A DNA stretch of 64,000 nt from Pseudobacter sp. (GCA_017849455.1 JAFIGX010000016.1:1-64000); one strand, 5' to 3'. Counted from the first letter of the stretch, positions 1 through 8,289 are shown. Notes: generated by a model from the letters alone, not told the origin. Made by a program: numbers and translations.

Positions 1-39
1 AGTATCTTAATTCATACCTTCACAGGCTTCACATATTTC

Positions 40-142
40 AACTGCCAACTGCCAACTGCCAACTGCCAACTGCCAACTGCCAACTGCCAACTGCCAACTG
101 CCAACTGCCAACTGCCAACTGCCAACTGCCAACTGCCAACTG
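40..142. repeat. Heptanucleotide tandem repeat (ACTGCCA)n
   Basis: About 14.5 uninterrupted copies of a 7-bp unit (ACTGCCA) run from about 40 to 142. The unit is not a multiple of three and no convincing ORF crosses it, so it is intergenic. No inverted partner (TGGCAGT array) is visible in the window. The rest of 1-342 shows no gene; 143-342 must contain the promoter of the GYF gene, but I see no clear Bacteroidota promoter match there. Confidence 0.95.
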
Positions 143-342
143 GTATTTTAACGGCTCTTTGAAGATTTTTCCCCATGGCATTTTTGGTACAGACCTTGCC
201 ATCAGTTAACTTGCAGTAAGCCTACGATCCAATACCTTCCGATATCCCCAACCGTTCTACCCTTCAGACATCCGGTCCGGAAATGACCTGCTTATGGGCA
301 ACTGGTGCAATTCGATATCTATTGTTTACTTATTGGTGAATC

Positions 343-1680
343 ATGAACAAGTATCTGTTATTGCGGGATAATAAACAATCGGGACCATATTCGGTCGAGG
401 AACTGATCACAAAAGGATTGAAAGCATACGACCTTGTATGGCTTGAAGGTAAAAGTGCTGCCTGGCGCTATCCCAGTGAGATCGAAGAACTGAAACCATT
501 TGCACCGGCCGTGGAAGAGCAGCCCTACGATCGCTTTTACAAAAAACCGGCGCAGCAATCCGCTACCGGCCAGTCGGCCCAGGTCAATACAGGCACTATC
601 CCCATAGCACAAACGAATGCGACCACTCCCTCCATTGCTTCCAAAAAGATCTATGTTACGCTGCCTGCCGCACCTGGTAAGGCAACTGCCATCAATACCA
701 TCAATATCTCCGCCGCCAAAAAAGAAGTACCTGTAAAAGAACTGAAGGAACAGGAAACATTGCCGGCAAACAATGAATTACCTGAATCATACCCGGTCTT
801 TCCGGAAAGTACCGCTTCTTTCGAAGACGATCCGCAAACCCCTGCCAGTCCAAGCTTTTCGACATTGGTAGGTCAGTCGTACAACCAGCAGAATAAAACC
901 ACTGCTACCCTCCCACTGCGAAAACCGGCAAGGGATAATTATAAATTACTGATGCGCGGCCTCGTAGCTGCCTGCCTCATCCTCGGTGGCGTAGTGATCG
1001 GCATCGCCATCACGTATAACCGTCAGCATTCCGATAACCAGGCCAACCTCGACAAACTGGTCCAGCAATTACAGAATAAAGAAAACACTGGTCAGGTGGC
1101 CGGGCCCAATAAACCCGAAGAAAAAGGACCATCCTCCACAACAGCTAACCAACAGCTACAGGAAGAAAAGAAAGAGACCGTTCCCCATCATCAGCCAAAA
1201 CAAGACATCGCCGCAACGGAGGTGAGAAAGGAAAAGGCCCTGATGCCGGAGGACAAACGCCCCGCAACATCCGATATTAAAACGCCCGACGTAAAGATCG
1301 TACCGGCCGTAGTGACCAATAAACCCGAAGAAAAGGGGCAGTCGAACGAAGCTGCCACCAGTTCGGCCCGCCAGCATATCCGCCAGTTGGTGCAGGTGGA
1401 AGCCAGCCCGTTCAAGACCGGCGTACTGGGTGGGATATCTCAATTGACATTCACCCTTTCCAACAATAGCCCCTTCTCCCTCGATGAGGTAGAACTGGAG
1501 ATCAAATACCTGGGGCCCGAAAAACGGGTCGTCAAAGTACAGCATCTGTTATTCAGTGATGTAGCTGCCGGAACCCAAAAAACGCTGGAGGCCCCACGTA
1601 CTACCCGCGGTGTTTCGATCGATTATGTGATCACCCGGATCAACTCCAAAGCCCTGGGCATTGCCCATGCAGGGTTCTGA
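343..1680 (+). CDS. GYF-domain (DUF4339-like) single-pass membrane protein
   Basis: The protein has 445 residues. The first ~52 residues resemble a GYF_2/DUF4339 domain: a short strand, then SGPYSVEEL, then a conserved tryptophan in the DLVWLEGK region. A Pro/Gln/Thr-rich disordered stretch follows, then one transmembrane helix at about residues 203-225 (LVAACLILGGVVIGIAITY), a long Lys/Glu/Pro-rich linker, and a compact C-terminal domain from ~355 that looks like a beta-sandwich. GYF domains usually bind proline-rich peptides, so an adaptor or envelope-organising role is possible; the function is unknown. The start is the first ATG in the frame. The next gene on the same strand is 238 bp away, so it is probably monocistronic. 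Confidence 0.8.
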   Translation: MNKYLLLRDNKQSGPYSVEELITKGLKAYDLVWLEGKSAAWRYPSEIEELKPFAPAVEEQPYDRFYKKPAQQSATGQSAQVNTGTIPIAQTNATTPSIASKKIYVTLPAAPGKATAINTINISAAKKEVPVKELKEQETLPANNELPESYPVFPESTASFEDDPQTPASPSFSTLVGQSYNQQNKTTATLPLRKPARDNYKLLMRGLVAACLILGGVVIGIAITYNRQHSDNQANLDKLVQQLQNKENTGQVAGPNKPEEKGPSSTTANQQLQEEKKETVPHHQPKQDIAATEVRKEKALMPEDKRPATSDIKTPDVKIVPAVVTNKPEEKGQSNEAATSSARQHIRQLVQVEASPFKTGVLGGISQLTFTLSNNSPFSLDEVELEIKYLGPEKRVVKVQHLLFSDVAAGTQKTLEAPRTTRGVSIDYVITRINSKALGIAHAGF

Positions 1681-1918
1681 CCCACTCTGTTATTAAATTG
1701 TTACTCAGTGTAATAAGTGCGCTTCCCCGGTCAATAATTTTCCACATCGTTTCGTATTGGCATAGTAGTTGGAGCATTAACAATCTCTACAAACAAGGCT
1801 CTTCCCTTTTAACCTACCGGCCAACAACAGAAGAATCGATCCCTTATTTGGCTCTAAGCCTGCAGTTCAACGTTGCGTGCCATTGAAATGCTTATTCTTC
1901 ACCGAAAACACGTATGTC

Positions 1919-2230
1919 ATGAAGAAGACGTTTGCCACCCTCGTCGCAATCATTGTTGCGGTTGCCGGATTACACGCCTTCCGCGCCATGCAAAGGGCCA
2001 CTATTACCGGTAAGGTCGTACCCGCCGATGGCGCCGATAAGGTCTATGCCATCAATGGAACAGATTCCATCAAGATCAAGCCAACAAACGGAACCTTTAC
2101 ATTTACCATTAAACCTGGATCCTGGACAGTGCTCATCGACGCCAGGGAGCCGTTGAAAGATGTGGTGTTGGATGTAGCAGTCAGAGAAGGAAATTCCGCC
2201 AATCTCGGTGAAATAAAACTACAGCAATAA
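1919..2230 (+). CDS. Small secreted protein with a carboxypeptidase-regulatory-like fold
   Basis: The frame is open from 1877, but the ATG at 1919 begins a normal signal peptide (MKKTFATLVAIIVAVAGLHA) and is preferred. The protein has 103 residues. The mature ~80 residues read as a single beta-sandwich of the carboxypeptidase-D regulatory/DUF4382 style: ITGKVVPADGADKVYAING, then TFTFTIKPGSWTVLIDA, then a final LGEIKLQQ strand. This suggests a small periplasmic or surface protein. No catalytic motif is present and the function is unknown. A strong intrinsic terminator follows 30 bp after the stop, which supports a real, separately transcribed gene. Confidence 0.75.
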   Translation: MKKTFATLVAIIVAVAGLHAFRAMQRATITGKVVPADGADKVYAINGTDSIKIKPTNGTFTFTIKPGSWTVLIDAREPLKDVVLDVAVREGNSANLGEIKLQQ

Positions 2231-2260
2231 ACCACATTCCATGGACGGTTCAACCTACAA

Positions 2261-2302
2261 CAGCCGCCCCGAAAGCGATCGGGACGGCTGTTCTTGTCTT
2301 TT
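2261..2302 (+). terminator. Intrinsic terminator after the small secreted protein
   Basis: Two 12-nt arms (CAGCCGCCCCGA and TCGGGACGGCTG) pair with one G-T wobble around a 6-nt loop. They are followed directly by a T-rich tract (TTCTTGTCTTTT). It ends the 1919-2230 transcript just before the saccharopine dehydrogenase gene starts. Confidence 0.85.
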
Positions 2303-2317
2303 CATTATCTTGCATTC

Positions 2318-3817
2318 ATGAAGCAAATTCTCGTTTTCGGTGCAGGAAAATCAGCCACATGCCTTATTGATTACCTGGTGAATGAATGCGCATTGAATAA
2401 CTGGACCCTTACCGTTGTTGATGGCAACCTCGAACTGGCCAGATCCAAAACAGGCAATGCTCCTCATACAAAAGCCCTTTCCATCGATGTGGAAAATGAA
2501 GGGGAACGTTCCCAACTGATCAGGTCTGCGGATATCGTGATCTCCCTCCTTCCTCCTTCCCTCCATTTCCTGGTTGCCAGGGATTGCGTACAGGCAGGAA
2601 AGAATTTGCTGACCGCATCTTATATCGACGATAAGATCGCTGCCCTGAAAAATGAGATACATCGGAAAGGTCTTTTATTCCTCTGTGAAATGGGGCTCGA
2701 TCCCGGCATCGATCACATGAGCGCCATGCAGCTCATCCATTCGATCAAGGCGGATGGCGGCCGGATCACTTCATTCAAATCGCATTGCGGCGGACTGGTA
2801 GCACCGGAGAGCGATGACAATCCCTGGCATTACAAGATCAGTTGGAACCCACGCAACGTGGTCATGGCCGGAAAGGCCGGCGCAACGTTTAAAGAGAACA
2901 GCGAAGTGGTGAATATGAAATACGAAAATCTCTTCGACCCCAAACGCGTGGTGGATATCCCGCAACTCGGCTACCTCGCTTACTATCCCAACCGGGATTC
3001 ACTTGGCTATATCCCGGTCTATGGATTGGAAGAGGCCGGCACCTTTGTACGCACCACCCTGCGTTATCCTGAGTTCTGTTTTGGCTGGAAGAATATCATT
3101 GAACTGAAGCTCACCGACGAGACTATCGAATATGATACCAATGGCCTTTCCCTGAAACGCTTTTTCCAGGAACATTTCAATAAGCATGGCTTTTCAGACT
3201 GGATCGAGAAACAGCTCACTGCCCGATTTACGCAGACAAAACAATTGCTGGAAAAATTACAGCAACTGCTGGCAGCCGAAGAGAAAGCCGATGCTGCGCA
3301 GTGGAAGGAATTGCAGGAATTCATGATGATCGATCACAAGGGAGAACTGATGGATGTGAACCTGGATGAAGTGAAGACAAAGGCGGCGGCTACTGTGGCC
3401 GGACAAATGCATGAAGCCAATCTCTCCATGAAGCAATTGTTTTTCCTGGGGGCCGATGATAGCGAAACATTGATCAATAAAGGACAGTGCAGCGCTGCCG
3501 ATGTGCTGCAGTTCGCGCTCGAACAAAAACTCGTATTGAAGCCGCACGATAAAGACATGATCGTGATGCTACACGAAATAGAATATGAAAAGAACGGGAA
3601 GACCGAAAAGGTCGACAGCTACCTGATCGTTCATGGCGAAGACCAGCTACATACTGCCATGGCAAAAACAGTGGGGCTTCCGCTTGGCATCGCCGCTAAA
3701 CTGATCCTGCAGGGAAAAATCCGGCTTTCCGGCCTTCATATTCCTATCCTGCCTGAGATCTATGGACCAGTACTGCAGGAACTGCAGGCCAATGGTATCA
3801 TCTTCCATGAGCAATAA
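2318..3817 (+). CDS. Saccharopine dehydrogenase-family protein (LYS9-like)
   Basis: The 499-residue protein begins with an NAD(P)-binding Rossmann fold (QILVFGAGKSATCLIDYL), continues with the middle part of the saccharopine reductase family (CEMGLDPGIDHMSAMQLI, then FKSHCGGLVAPESDDNPW) and ends with a family-typical C-terminal region. In this family the enzyme interconverts saccharopine with glutamate and aminoadipate semialdehyde (lysine metabolism). An upstream in-frame codon exists at 2294, but the ATG at 2318 starts exactly at the Rossmann strand and is preferred. It has TATCTTGC about 5 bp upstream, suggesting a short leader. It converges with and abuts the sirtuin gene. An ALDH7-type enzyme about 9 kb downstream would use the semialdehyde product. 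Confidence 0.88.
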   Translation: MKQILVFGAGKSATCLIDYLVNECALNNWTLTVVDGNLELARSKTGNAPHTKALSIDVENEGERSQLIRSADIVISLLPPSLHFLVARDCVQAGKNLLTASYIDDKIAALKNEIHRKGLLFLCEMGLDPGIDHMSAMQLIHSIKADGGRITSFKSHCGGLVAPESDDNPWHYKISWNPRNVVMAGKAGATFKENSEVVNMKYENLFDPKRVVDIPQLGYLAYYPNRDSLGYIPVYGLEEAGTFVRTTLRYPEFCFGWKNIIELKLTDETIEYDTNGLSLKRFFQEHFNKHGFSDWIEKQLTARFTQTKQLLEKLQQLLAAEEKADAAQWKELQEFMMIDHKGELMDVNLDEVKTKAAATVAGQMHEANLSMKQLFFLGADDSETLINKGQCSAADVLQFALEQKLVLKPHDKDMIVMLHEIEYEKNGKTEKVDSYLIVHGEDQLHTAMAKTVGLPLGIAAKLILQGKIRLSGLHIPILPEIYGPVLQELQANGIIFHEQ

Positions 3818-4510
3818 TTATTTCAGCTCTTTCAACAGGTCTGTCAACTCAGCAACGCCAGTGCTGGCAGGTTTTTCAATTGCTTTCAGGTTATAATAGG
3901 AAGATGTGTCGGGTATCTTCTTGTCGACAATGAACTTGGGAATATAGGGCGCCGCGAAGTGCAACAACCCTGCTGCAGGATACACGACCAGTGAAGTGCC
4001 CACCACCACAAATATCTCCGCCTGCTGTACGATGGGGATGGCCGCTTCGATCATGGGCACCGGCTCTTCAAACCATACGATATGCGGCCGTAACTGGGCC
4101 CCGTCCTCTGCTTTATCGCCCAGGTTGATATCGCCGGTGATCTCGTATACCAGTGATTCATCTTTCTCGCTCCGCATCTTGAATATCTCGCCATGCAAGT
4201 GCAGGATCTTCGTGGAACCAGCCCGCTCATGCAGATCATCAATATTCTGGGTGATGATATGCACGTCGAAATCCGCTTCCAGCGCAGCCAATCCAAAGTG
4301 GGCCGCATTGGGCTCCGCTTCCTTCACATTGACCCGGCGCAAATTGTAAAAGTCGAGCACCAGGGCCGGGTTCTTTTTCCAGCCCCTGGGCGTTGCCACT
4401 TCTGTAACATCGAACCCTTCCCAGAGACCATCACTGTCCCTGAACGTTTTCAATCCGCTTTCGGCGCTGATCCCGGCGCCGGTAAGCACAACCAGTTTCT
4501 TTTTACCCAT
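3818..4510 (-). CDS. Sir2-family NAD-dependent protein deacylase (sirtuin, class III-like)
   Basis: The protein has 230 residues. It shows the NAD-binding motif VLTGAGISAESGLKTFRD, the TQNIDDLHERAG motif, the catalytic histidine in HLHGE and the GTSLVVYPAAGL motif. The YxxR pair in FYNLRR matches the residues that class III sirtuins (SIRT5, CobB) use to bind acidic acyl-lysines such as succinyl-lysine. The protein contains no cysteine, so the usual four-cysteine zinc site is missing. The open frame runs upstream to 4648 into the next gene, but the ATG at 4510 is directly before the NAD-binding strand. Its 3' end abuts the stop of the saccharopine dehydrogenase gene. Confidence 0.9.
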   Translation of the reverse strand: MGKKKLVVLTGAGISAESGLKTFRDSDGLWEGFDVTEVATPRGWKKNPALVLDFYNLRRVNVKEAEPNAAHFGLAALEADFDVHIITQNIDDLHERAGSTKILHLHGEIFKMRSEKDESLVYEITGDINLGDKAEDGAQLRPHIVWFEEPVPMIEAAIPIVQQAEIFVVVGTSLVVYPAAGLLHFAAPYIPKFIVDKKIPDTSSYYNLKAIEKPASTGVAELTDLLKELK

Positions 4511-4580
4511 AACCAAAAATAATGAAAAGACACCAACTGTTATGTATAACCGATATTTTTCATCTTTTTGTTGATAACGA

Positions 4581-5504
4581 TCATGCTTCATTCTTCGAAA
4601 CGGCTGCTTTGGCCCTTGCCAACTGCCCCCTATGCCTTTTATAACCATACCAGGCCAGGCCGAGCGCCAGCCACAAAGGCCAGAGGTTAAGCACCACTAC
4701 CAGCAGTTCTCCCAACCACTGTAATCCATTGTTCAATGCCAGCAATACTTTCTGTCCGAAGCCGGGTTCAGTAACATCATTTGCCTTGACATCCAATACC
4801 TGGTAAAAGTTAAGCTGGATGGTGCTCATGGCTGCTGCATGGGAAAGATAATTGATACGTCCTGCGGCAGCTTCCATATTCTCCTGGATCTCATTGATCT
4901 CCTGCTGCACTTCCAGGATCTCTTTCATATTCTTCGCCTGCCGGAGCAGTTCCAGGTAGCGAAGCCGCACTTCTTTTTTGGCTTCCAGTCTCGCTTTCGT
5001 ATCCACCACCTCACCTGTAACATCTTCCGAAGTGATCTTTTTCATCATGACCTTTTCGGTGGAAGGTGCAAGTGCCTGGCAGACCTCATCGAAGCGGGCC
5101 ACCGGTACTTTGATCGTCATAGAGTTCTCGATCTTGTAGCTGGATTCATTTTGTTCTTCCTGTGCAATATAACCGCCTGCCTGGCGAACGGCATTGCGCA
5201 CCAGTTCATTGAAGGCCCTGTAGTTCTTTACTTCAATGTTCAGGTTGGCGTTCCTGATGATCTTTTTATCCCAGTCGGGATTGGGAGTGGAAGTCTTGTC
5301 CTTCGAAACCTGCGGTGGGGCCGGAGTTTCCTGAGCTGTAGAATCTGCGGCCATATTGCCGGAGAACAATTTTTCTTCCTGCTTAGACGCGGAGACCTGG
5401 GCCACGGCATTTGTTGCCACTTCCTTTTTGTGAGCACTCATATAATTGCAGGAACTGGCCCATACCAGCAACAAGGCTGCCGGCAGCAAAACTGAAATTT
5501 TCAT
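4581..5504 (-). CDS. DUF4349-domain lipoprotein
   Basis: The protein has 307 residues. The N-terminus is a lipoprotein signal peptide with lipobox WASSC. A DUF4349 domain follows from about residue 80 (KIIRNANLNIEVKNY, then IKVPVARFDEVCQAL). A coiled-coil stretch rich in Glu/Gln (EILEVQQEINEIQENMEAAA) comes next. One C-terminal transmembrane helix (VVLNLWPLWLALGLAWYGY) precedes a basic tail. The architecture suggests an envelope protein spanning between a lipid anchor and a membrane helix. The biochemical role of DUF4349 is not established. It lies 70 bp upstream of the sirtuin on the same strand and may be co-transcribed with it. Confidence 0.85.
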   Translation of the reverse strand: MKISVLLPAALLLVWASSCNYMSAHKKEVATNAVAQVSASKQEEKLFSGNMAADSTAQETPAPPQVSKDKTSTPNPDWDKKIIRNANLNIEVKNYRAFNELVRNAVRQAGGYIAQEEQNESSYKIENSMTIKVPVARFDEVCQALAPSTEKVMMKKITSEDVTGEVVDTKARLEAKKEVRLRYLELLRQAKNMKEILEVQQEINEIQENMEAAAGRINYLSHAAAMSTIQLNFYQVLDVKANDVTEPGFGQKVLLALNNGLQWLGELLVVVLNLWPLWLALGLAWYGYKRHRGQLARAKAAVSKNEA

Positions 5505-5563
5505 GGCGATATTTTTTAGTGTCGAATGTTAAGTGGATGCACTGCTATATATGATTACATAAA

Positions 5564-5596
5564 AAAAATAGCTGCCCTTGATGGGCAGCTATTTTT
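5564..5596 (-). terminator. Symmetrical intrinsic terminator after the EVE-domain gene
   Basis: AAAAATAGCTGCCC and GGGCAGCTATTTTT form a 14-bp stem around a 5-nt loop with A/T tracts on both sides, so it could work in both directions. It lies 94 bp past the stop of the minus-strand EVE gene and before the promoter region of the DUF4349 gene. Confidence 0.8.
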
Positions 5597-5689
5597 CCGG
5601 TATAAATTATAATAGTATGCATGGTTACTTTTTGTGCAGTGCATATCCATTAATGCTGCTGCACCTAAAAAAGTAACCTGGATGGAATG

Positions 5690-6100
5690 TTAAACCTCTT
5701 TGGCGAGTTCCATGACCACTTTCCATTCATCCTCTGTTACGGGCTGAACGGAAAGCCTGCCGATGCGGACAAGGGCCATATTGGCCAGGCGTTTGTCGGC
5801 CTTGATCTGGTCGAGGCTAACGGGGTGCTTCAAGCGCCTCTCCGGTTTCAGGTCAACCACTACCCAGGCTTCCTCATCGGTGGTGGGGTCCTGGTAAAAC
5901 TCTTTCACAACTTTGGCGATGCCAACGATGGCCAGTCCTTCATTGCTGTGATAGTACAACACCTCATCCCCTTTCTTCATTGCTTTGAGATGGTTGCGCG
6001 CTGCGTAATTCCGCACACCATCCCAGTAAGTTTGTTTGTCTTTTACGAATTGGTCCCAAGAGTACGCAGCGGGTTCTGATTTAACAAGCCAATATGCCAT
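5690..6100 (-). CDS. EVE-domain protein (PUA-like, thymocyte nuclear protein 1 family)
   Basis: The 136-residue protein is a single EVE domain. It opens with the family signature MAYWLVKSEP and contains WDGVRNYAARNHLKAMKKGDEVLYYHS and the GLAIVGIAKV strand. EVE domains are PUA-related folds that bind modified nucleobases in DNA or RNA. The frame is open to 6151, but the ATG at 6100 matches the conserved family start. The gene is flanked by a terminator downstream and a 349-bp gap upstream, so it is probably monocistronic. Confidence 0.92.
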   Translation of the reverse strand: MAYWLVKSEPAAYSWDQFVKDKQTYWDGVRNYAARNHLKAMKKGDEVLYYHSNEGLAIVGIAKVVKEFYQDPTTDEEAWVVVDLKPERRLKHPVSLDQIKADKRLANMALVRIGRLSVQPVTEDEWKVVMELAKEV

Positions 6101-6362
6101 AGGGAGTTCTTTAGATGAAGAATGATTGCCGTTGACAGGTTTACTTTTCAACCTATCACCAAATGTAGGGACTAAAAAAATTTCACGTATGAAAAATCCA
6201 ATTTCCCAATTGCTCTCGTAAGTATTTCAGTTACATGTAACAAAAAAATCGGGCCCATTCGGATAAGCTGCTCTGATAATGAAAGGGATTTACGTCGTAA
6301 TAACGTAGTTATACACCTGATCGATCATGTGGTGTTACCCAGGAGCTAAAAGGCTCTCTAAC

Positions 6363-6386
6363 GAAGACCGGCTTTTGCTGGTCTTC
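6363..6386. repeat. Short hairpin next to the ftsY-end palindrome
   Basis: GAAGACCGGC and GCTGGTCTTC pair over 10 positions (one wobble) with a 4-nt loop. It lies 2 bp from the perfect palindrome at 6389-6447. Neither has a T tract on the ftsY (minus) strand. The rest of 6101-6362 shows no gene. Confidence 0.7.
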
Positions 6387-6388
6387 CT

Positions 6389-6447
6389 TGTCTGTCTGAA
6401 CCATGATTTGTTGGATTTTATCCAACAAATCATGGTTCAGACAGACA
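6389..6447. repeat. Perfect long palindrome (27-bp arms, 5-nt loop)
   Basis: The arm 6389-6415 (TGTCTGTCTGAACCATGATT onwards) is the exact reverse complement of 6421-6447, around the loop TTTTA. It begins 3 bp past the end of ftsY, so the ftsY mRNA would end in a 27-bp hairpin. There is no poly-T, so it is not a classical intrinsic terminator. A perfect, intergenic arm of this length is typical of interspersed palindromic (REP-like) elements; that class assignment is inference. Confidence 0.9.
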
Positions 6448-6449
6448 GT

Positions 6450-7412
6450 TCATCCATTCAGATTGAACAAACTGTCCACGAACTCGTGCTTATCGAACAC
6501 CAGCAGGTCTTCCATCTTCTCACCTACTCCAATGAATTTTACAGGGATTTTGAACTGGTTGGCGATGGCCAGCACCACGCCGCCTTTTGCAGTTCCATCG
6601 AGCTTGGTGATGGCGAGTGCTGAAACATCGGTGGCTGCCGTAAAATGTTTGGCCTGCTCCAGTGCGTTCTGGCCTGTGGAACCGTCCAGCACCAGCAATA
6701 CTTCATGGGGCGCTTCGGGAATATGTTTCTGTATGACCCTTTTGATCTTGCTCAGCTCATCCATGAGATGTGCTTTGTTATGCAGCCGGCCGGCCGTATC
6801 GATGATCACCACATCCACTCCTTTGGCGACGCCGCTTTGCACGGTATCGAAAGCTACGGATGCAGGATCGGAGCCCATGGATTGTTTCACGATAGGCACG
6901 CCTACCCTTTCGCTCCAGATGGTCAGTTGGTCGACGGCGGCGGCCCGGAATGTATCGGCAGCGCCGAGCAAAACAGATTTTCCGGCTTTTTTGAAATTAT
7001 AAGCGAGCTTTCCGATAGTGGTGGTCTTGCCCACTCCGTTCACGCCCACCACCAGGACCACGAAAGGTCTGGCCGTCAGCTCCGAATCGAAGGTATAGGC
7101 TGAACCGGCATCGGCATCCACCAGCACCCCTTCGATCTCTTCCTGCAATATCCTGTTTAGCTCATTGGTATTGAGGTATTTATCTTTGGACACCCGCTTC
7201 TCGATGCGGTCTATGATCTGAACAGTGGTATCGATACCGACATCTGCGCCTACCAGTGCTTCTTCGAGGTTGTCGAGCACTTCATCGTCTACCGTGCTCT
7301 TGCCAGCAATGGCCTTGGTGATCCTGGAGAGGAAGCCCTCTTTGGTTTTCTGCAATCCCTGGTCGAGCGATTCTTTTTCTTTCTTGCCGAAGAGTTTTCC
7401 GAAAAATCCCAT
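6450..7412 (-). CDS. ftsY: Signal recognition particle receptor FtsY
   Basis: The 320-residue protein is a full-length FtsY without the acidic A domain. The N domain covers residues 1 to ~110. The GTPase NG domain shows G1 GVNGVGKTTTIGK, the DTFRAAAVDQL insertion-box start, G3 DTAGRLHNK and G4 TKLDGTAKGG. It is the membrane receptor that takes SRP-ribosome complexes to the Sec translocon. The start MGFFGKLFGKKEKE is a short amphipathic lead, as in other FtsY proteins lacking the A domain. It follows the rpmB-rpmG-DUF4295 genes on the same strand, an order conserved in Bacteroidota, but a hairpin with T tract lies between them. Confidence 0.97.
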   Translation of the reverse strand: MGFFGKLFGKKEKESLDQGLQKTKEGFLSRITKAIAGKSTVDDEVLDNLEEALVGADVGIDTTVQIIDRIEKRVSKDKYLNTNELNRILQEEIEGVLVDADAGSAYTFDSELTARPFVVLVVGVNGVGKTTTIGKLAYNFKKAGKSVLLGAADTFRAAAVDQLTIWSERVGVPIVKQSMGSDPASVAFDTVQSGVAKGVDVVIIDTAGRLHNKAHLMDELSKIKRVIQKHIPEAPHEVLLVLDGSTGQNALEQAKHFTAATDVSALAITKLDGTAKGGVVLAIANQFKIPVKFIGVGEKMEDLLVFDKHEFVDSLFNLNG

Positions 7413-7478
7413 GATGCTGATTTGAAATGATGTGTAAGAAAAAGCGGAAAATTAAATATTTCCGGGCGATCTAAAATA

Positions 7479-7510
7479 CAAAAAGCCGTTCCTGGAACAG
7501 AACAGCTTTT
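7479..7510 (-). terminator. Intrinsic terminator or attenuator after the DUF4295 gene
   Basis: Read on the minus strand, AAAAGCTGTT and AACGGCTTTT pair with one mismatch around a ~10-nt loop and run into CTTTTTGTATTTT. It sits between the ribosomal-protein genes and ftsY, so it would uncouple or attenuate ftsY expression. Confidence 0.65.
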
Positions 7511-7534
7511 AATATTGTACTTACCAACTCCAAC

Positions 7535-7708
7535 TTATTTTTTTGCAAGGAATTCCTTGATCTTGTCCTTGTGCACGATGCTTTCCTTGAAGGTATAGGC
7601 ACCTGTCTTGGGGCTGCGCACTGAGCGGATCACTTTCGTCCAGTTCTTCGCTTCTGAAGCGGCTTTCTGGTCCTTCGTCTTGATCGCGGTTTTAGCTGCT
7701 TTTGCCAT
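7535..7708 (-). CDS. DUF4295 small basic protein, ribosomal-operon associated
   Basis: A 57-residue ORF starts at the ATG ending at 7708 (MAKAAKTAIKTKDQKAA) and ends EFLAKK. About a third of its residues are lysine or arginine and it contains KNWTKVIRSVRSPKTGAYTF. It matches the DUF4295 family, which in Bacteroidota sits directly after rpmG. The 17-bp gap to rpmG and shared strand indicate one transcript. Its high positive charge and neighbours suggest a ribosome-bound protein, but the function is unproven. Confidence 0.9.
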   Translation of the reverse strand: MAKAAKTAIKTKDQKAASEAKNWTKVIRSVRSPKTGAYTFKESIVHKDKIKEFLAKK

Positions 7709-7725
7709 GGTTCAAATTTGAAAAA

Positions 7726-7908
7726 TTATTTGATTTCTTTATGAACAGTCACCTTCTTGAGGACCGGATTGAACTTTTTCAGCTCAAGACGCTCAGGGTT
7801 GTTCTTTTTATTTTTGGTAGTGATATAACGGCTTGTACCGGGCTGACCACTGTTCTTGTGCTCAGTACATTCCAGGATCACCTGCACTCTGTTACCTTTC
7901 TTTGCCAT
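7726..7908 (-). CDS. rpmG: 50S ribosomal protein L33 (zinc-independent type)
   Basis: The 60-residue protein opens [18 protein letters not shown] and contains the L33 signature [21 protein letters not shown]. Only one cysteine is present; the second CxxC pair is replaced by NPVLKK, so this is the C-minus, zinc-independent form. It is 22 bp downstream of rpmB and 17 bp upstream of the DUF4295 gene on the same strand, forming a tight ribosomal group. Confidence 0.98.
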   Translation of the reverse strand: MAKKGNRVQVILECTEHKNSGQPGTSRYITTKNKKNNPERLELKKFNPVLKKVTVHKEIK

Positions 7909-7930
7909 AATACAGATTTGAAAATGTTAT

Positions 7931-8167
7931 TTAGATTTTTTCACCCTTTGCCCTCAGTTCCTTCACCACATTGTACAGTCCTCTTTTATTGATGGTACGG
8001 ATACCTTCAGTAGAGAGTTTCAATGTGATCCATTTTTCCTCTTCGGGAAGGTAGTAACGCTTCACCTGCAGGTTGGGTAAAAACCGGCGTTTGGTCTTGA
8101 TATTTGAGTGGGAAACACGGTGGCCTGTTACCGGGACCTTACCTGTCACCTGACATACTCTTGCCAT
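7931..8167 (-). CDS. rpmB: 50S ribosomal protein L28
   Basis: The 78-residue protein has the L28 features MARVCQVTGK, GHRVSHSNIKTKRRFLPNLQ and the C-terminal STEGIRTINKRGLYNVV. The zinc CxxC motif is reduced to a single cysteine (VCQVTGK), matching the zinc-independent L33 next door. It is the first gene of the group and has a plausible Bacteroidota promoter just upstream. Confidence 0.98.
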   Translation of the reverse strand: MARVCQVTGKVPVTGHRVSHSNIKTKRRFLPNLQVKRYYLPEEEKWITLKLSTEGIRTINKRGLYNVVKELRAKGEKI

Positions 8168-8188
8168 GACTTCAAAAATTTAGGACGG

Positions 8189-8219
8189 CAAAGGTCGGAA
8201 ATACCGATCAATAAACAAA
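8189..8219 (-). promoter_or_regulatory. Candidate Bacteroidota housekeeping promoter for rpmB
   Basis: On the minus strand, TTTG (8219-8216), a 19-bp spacer and GACCTTTG (8196-8189) match the Bacteroidota consensus TTTG-N19-TAnnTTTG with one mismatch in the -7 element. The -7 box lies 21 bp upstream of the rpmB ATG, giving a short leader as expected for this phylum. Confidence 0.45.
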
Positions 8220-8289
8220 AAGAAAGTCACGTTTTTTTCGATTGGGGTTGTGCACAATGTGTATAACCCTGTTCAACCTATCTTATGGA

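Noticed and set aside
40..142. Possible CRISPR array
   Set aside because: The unit is 7 bp with no spacers and no cas genes nearby; it is a simple tandem repeat.
1698..1886. 62-codon plus-strand ORF between the GYF gene and the small secreted protein
   Set aside because: No domain, unusual composition (SIIFHIVSYWHSSWSINN) and no conserved signal; the real downstream gene starts at 1919 in another context.
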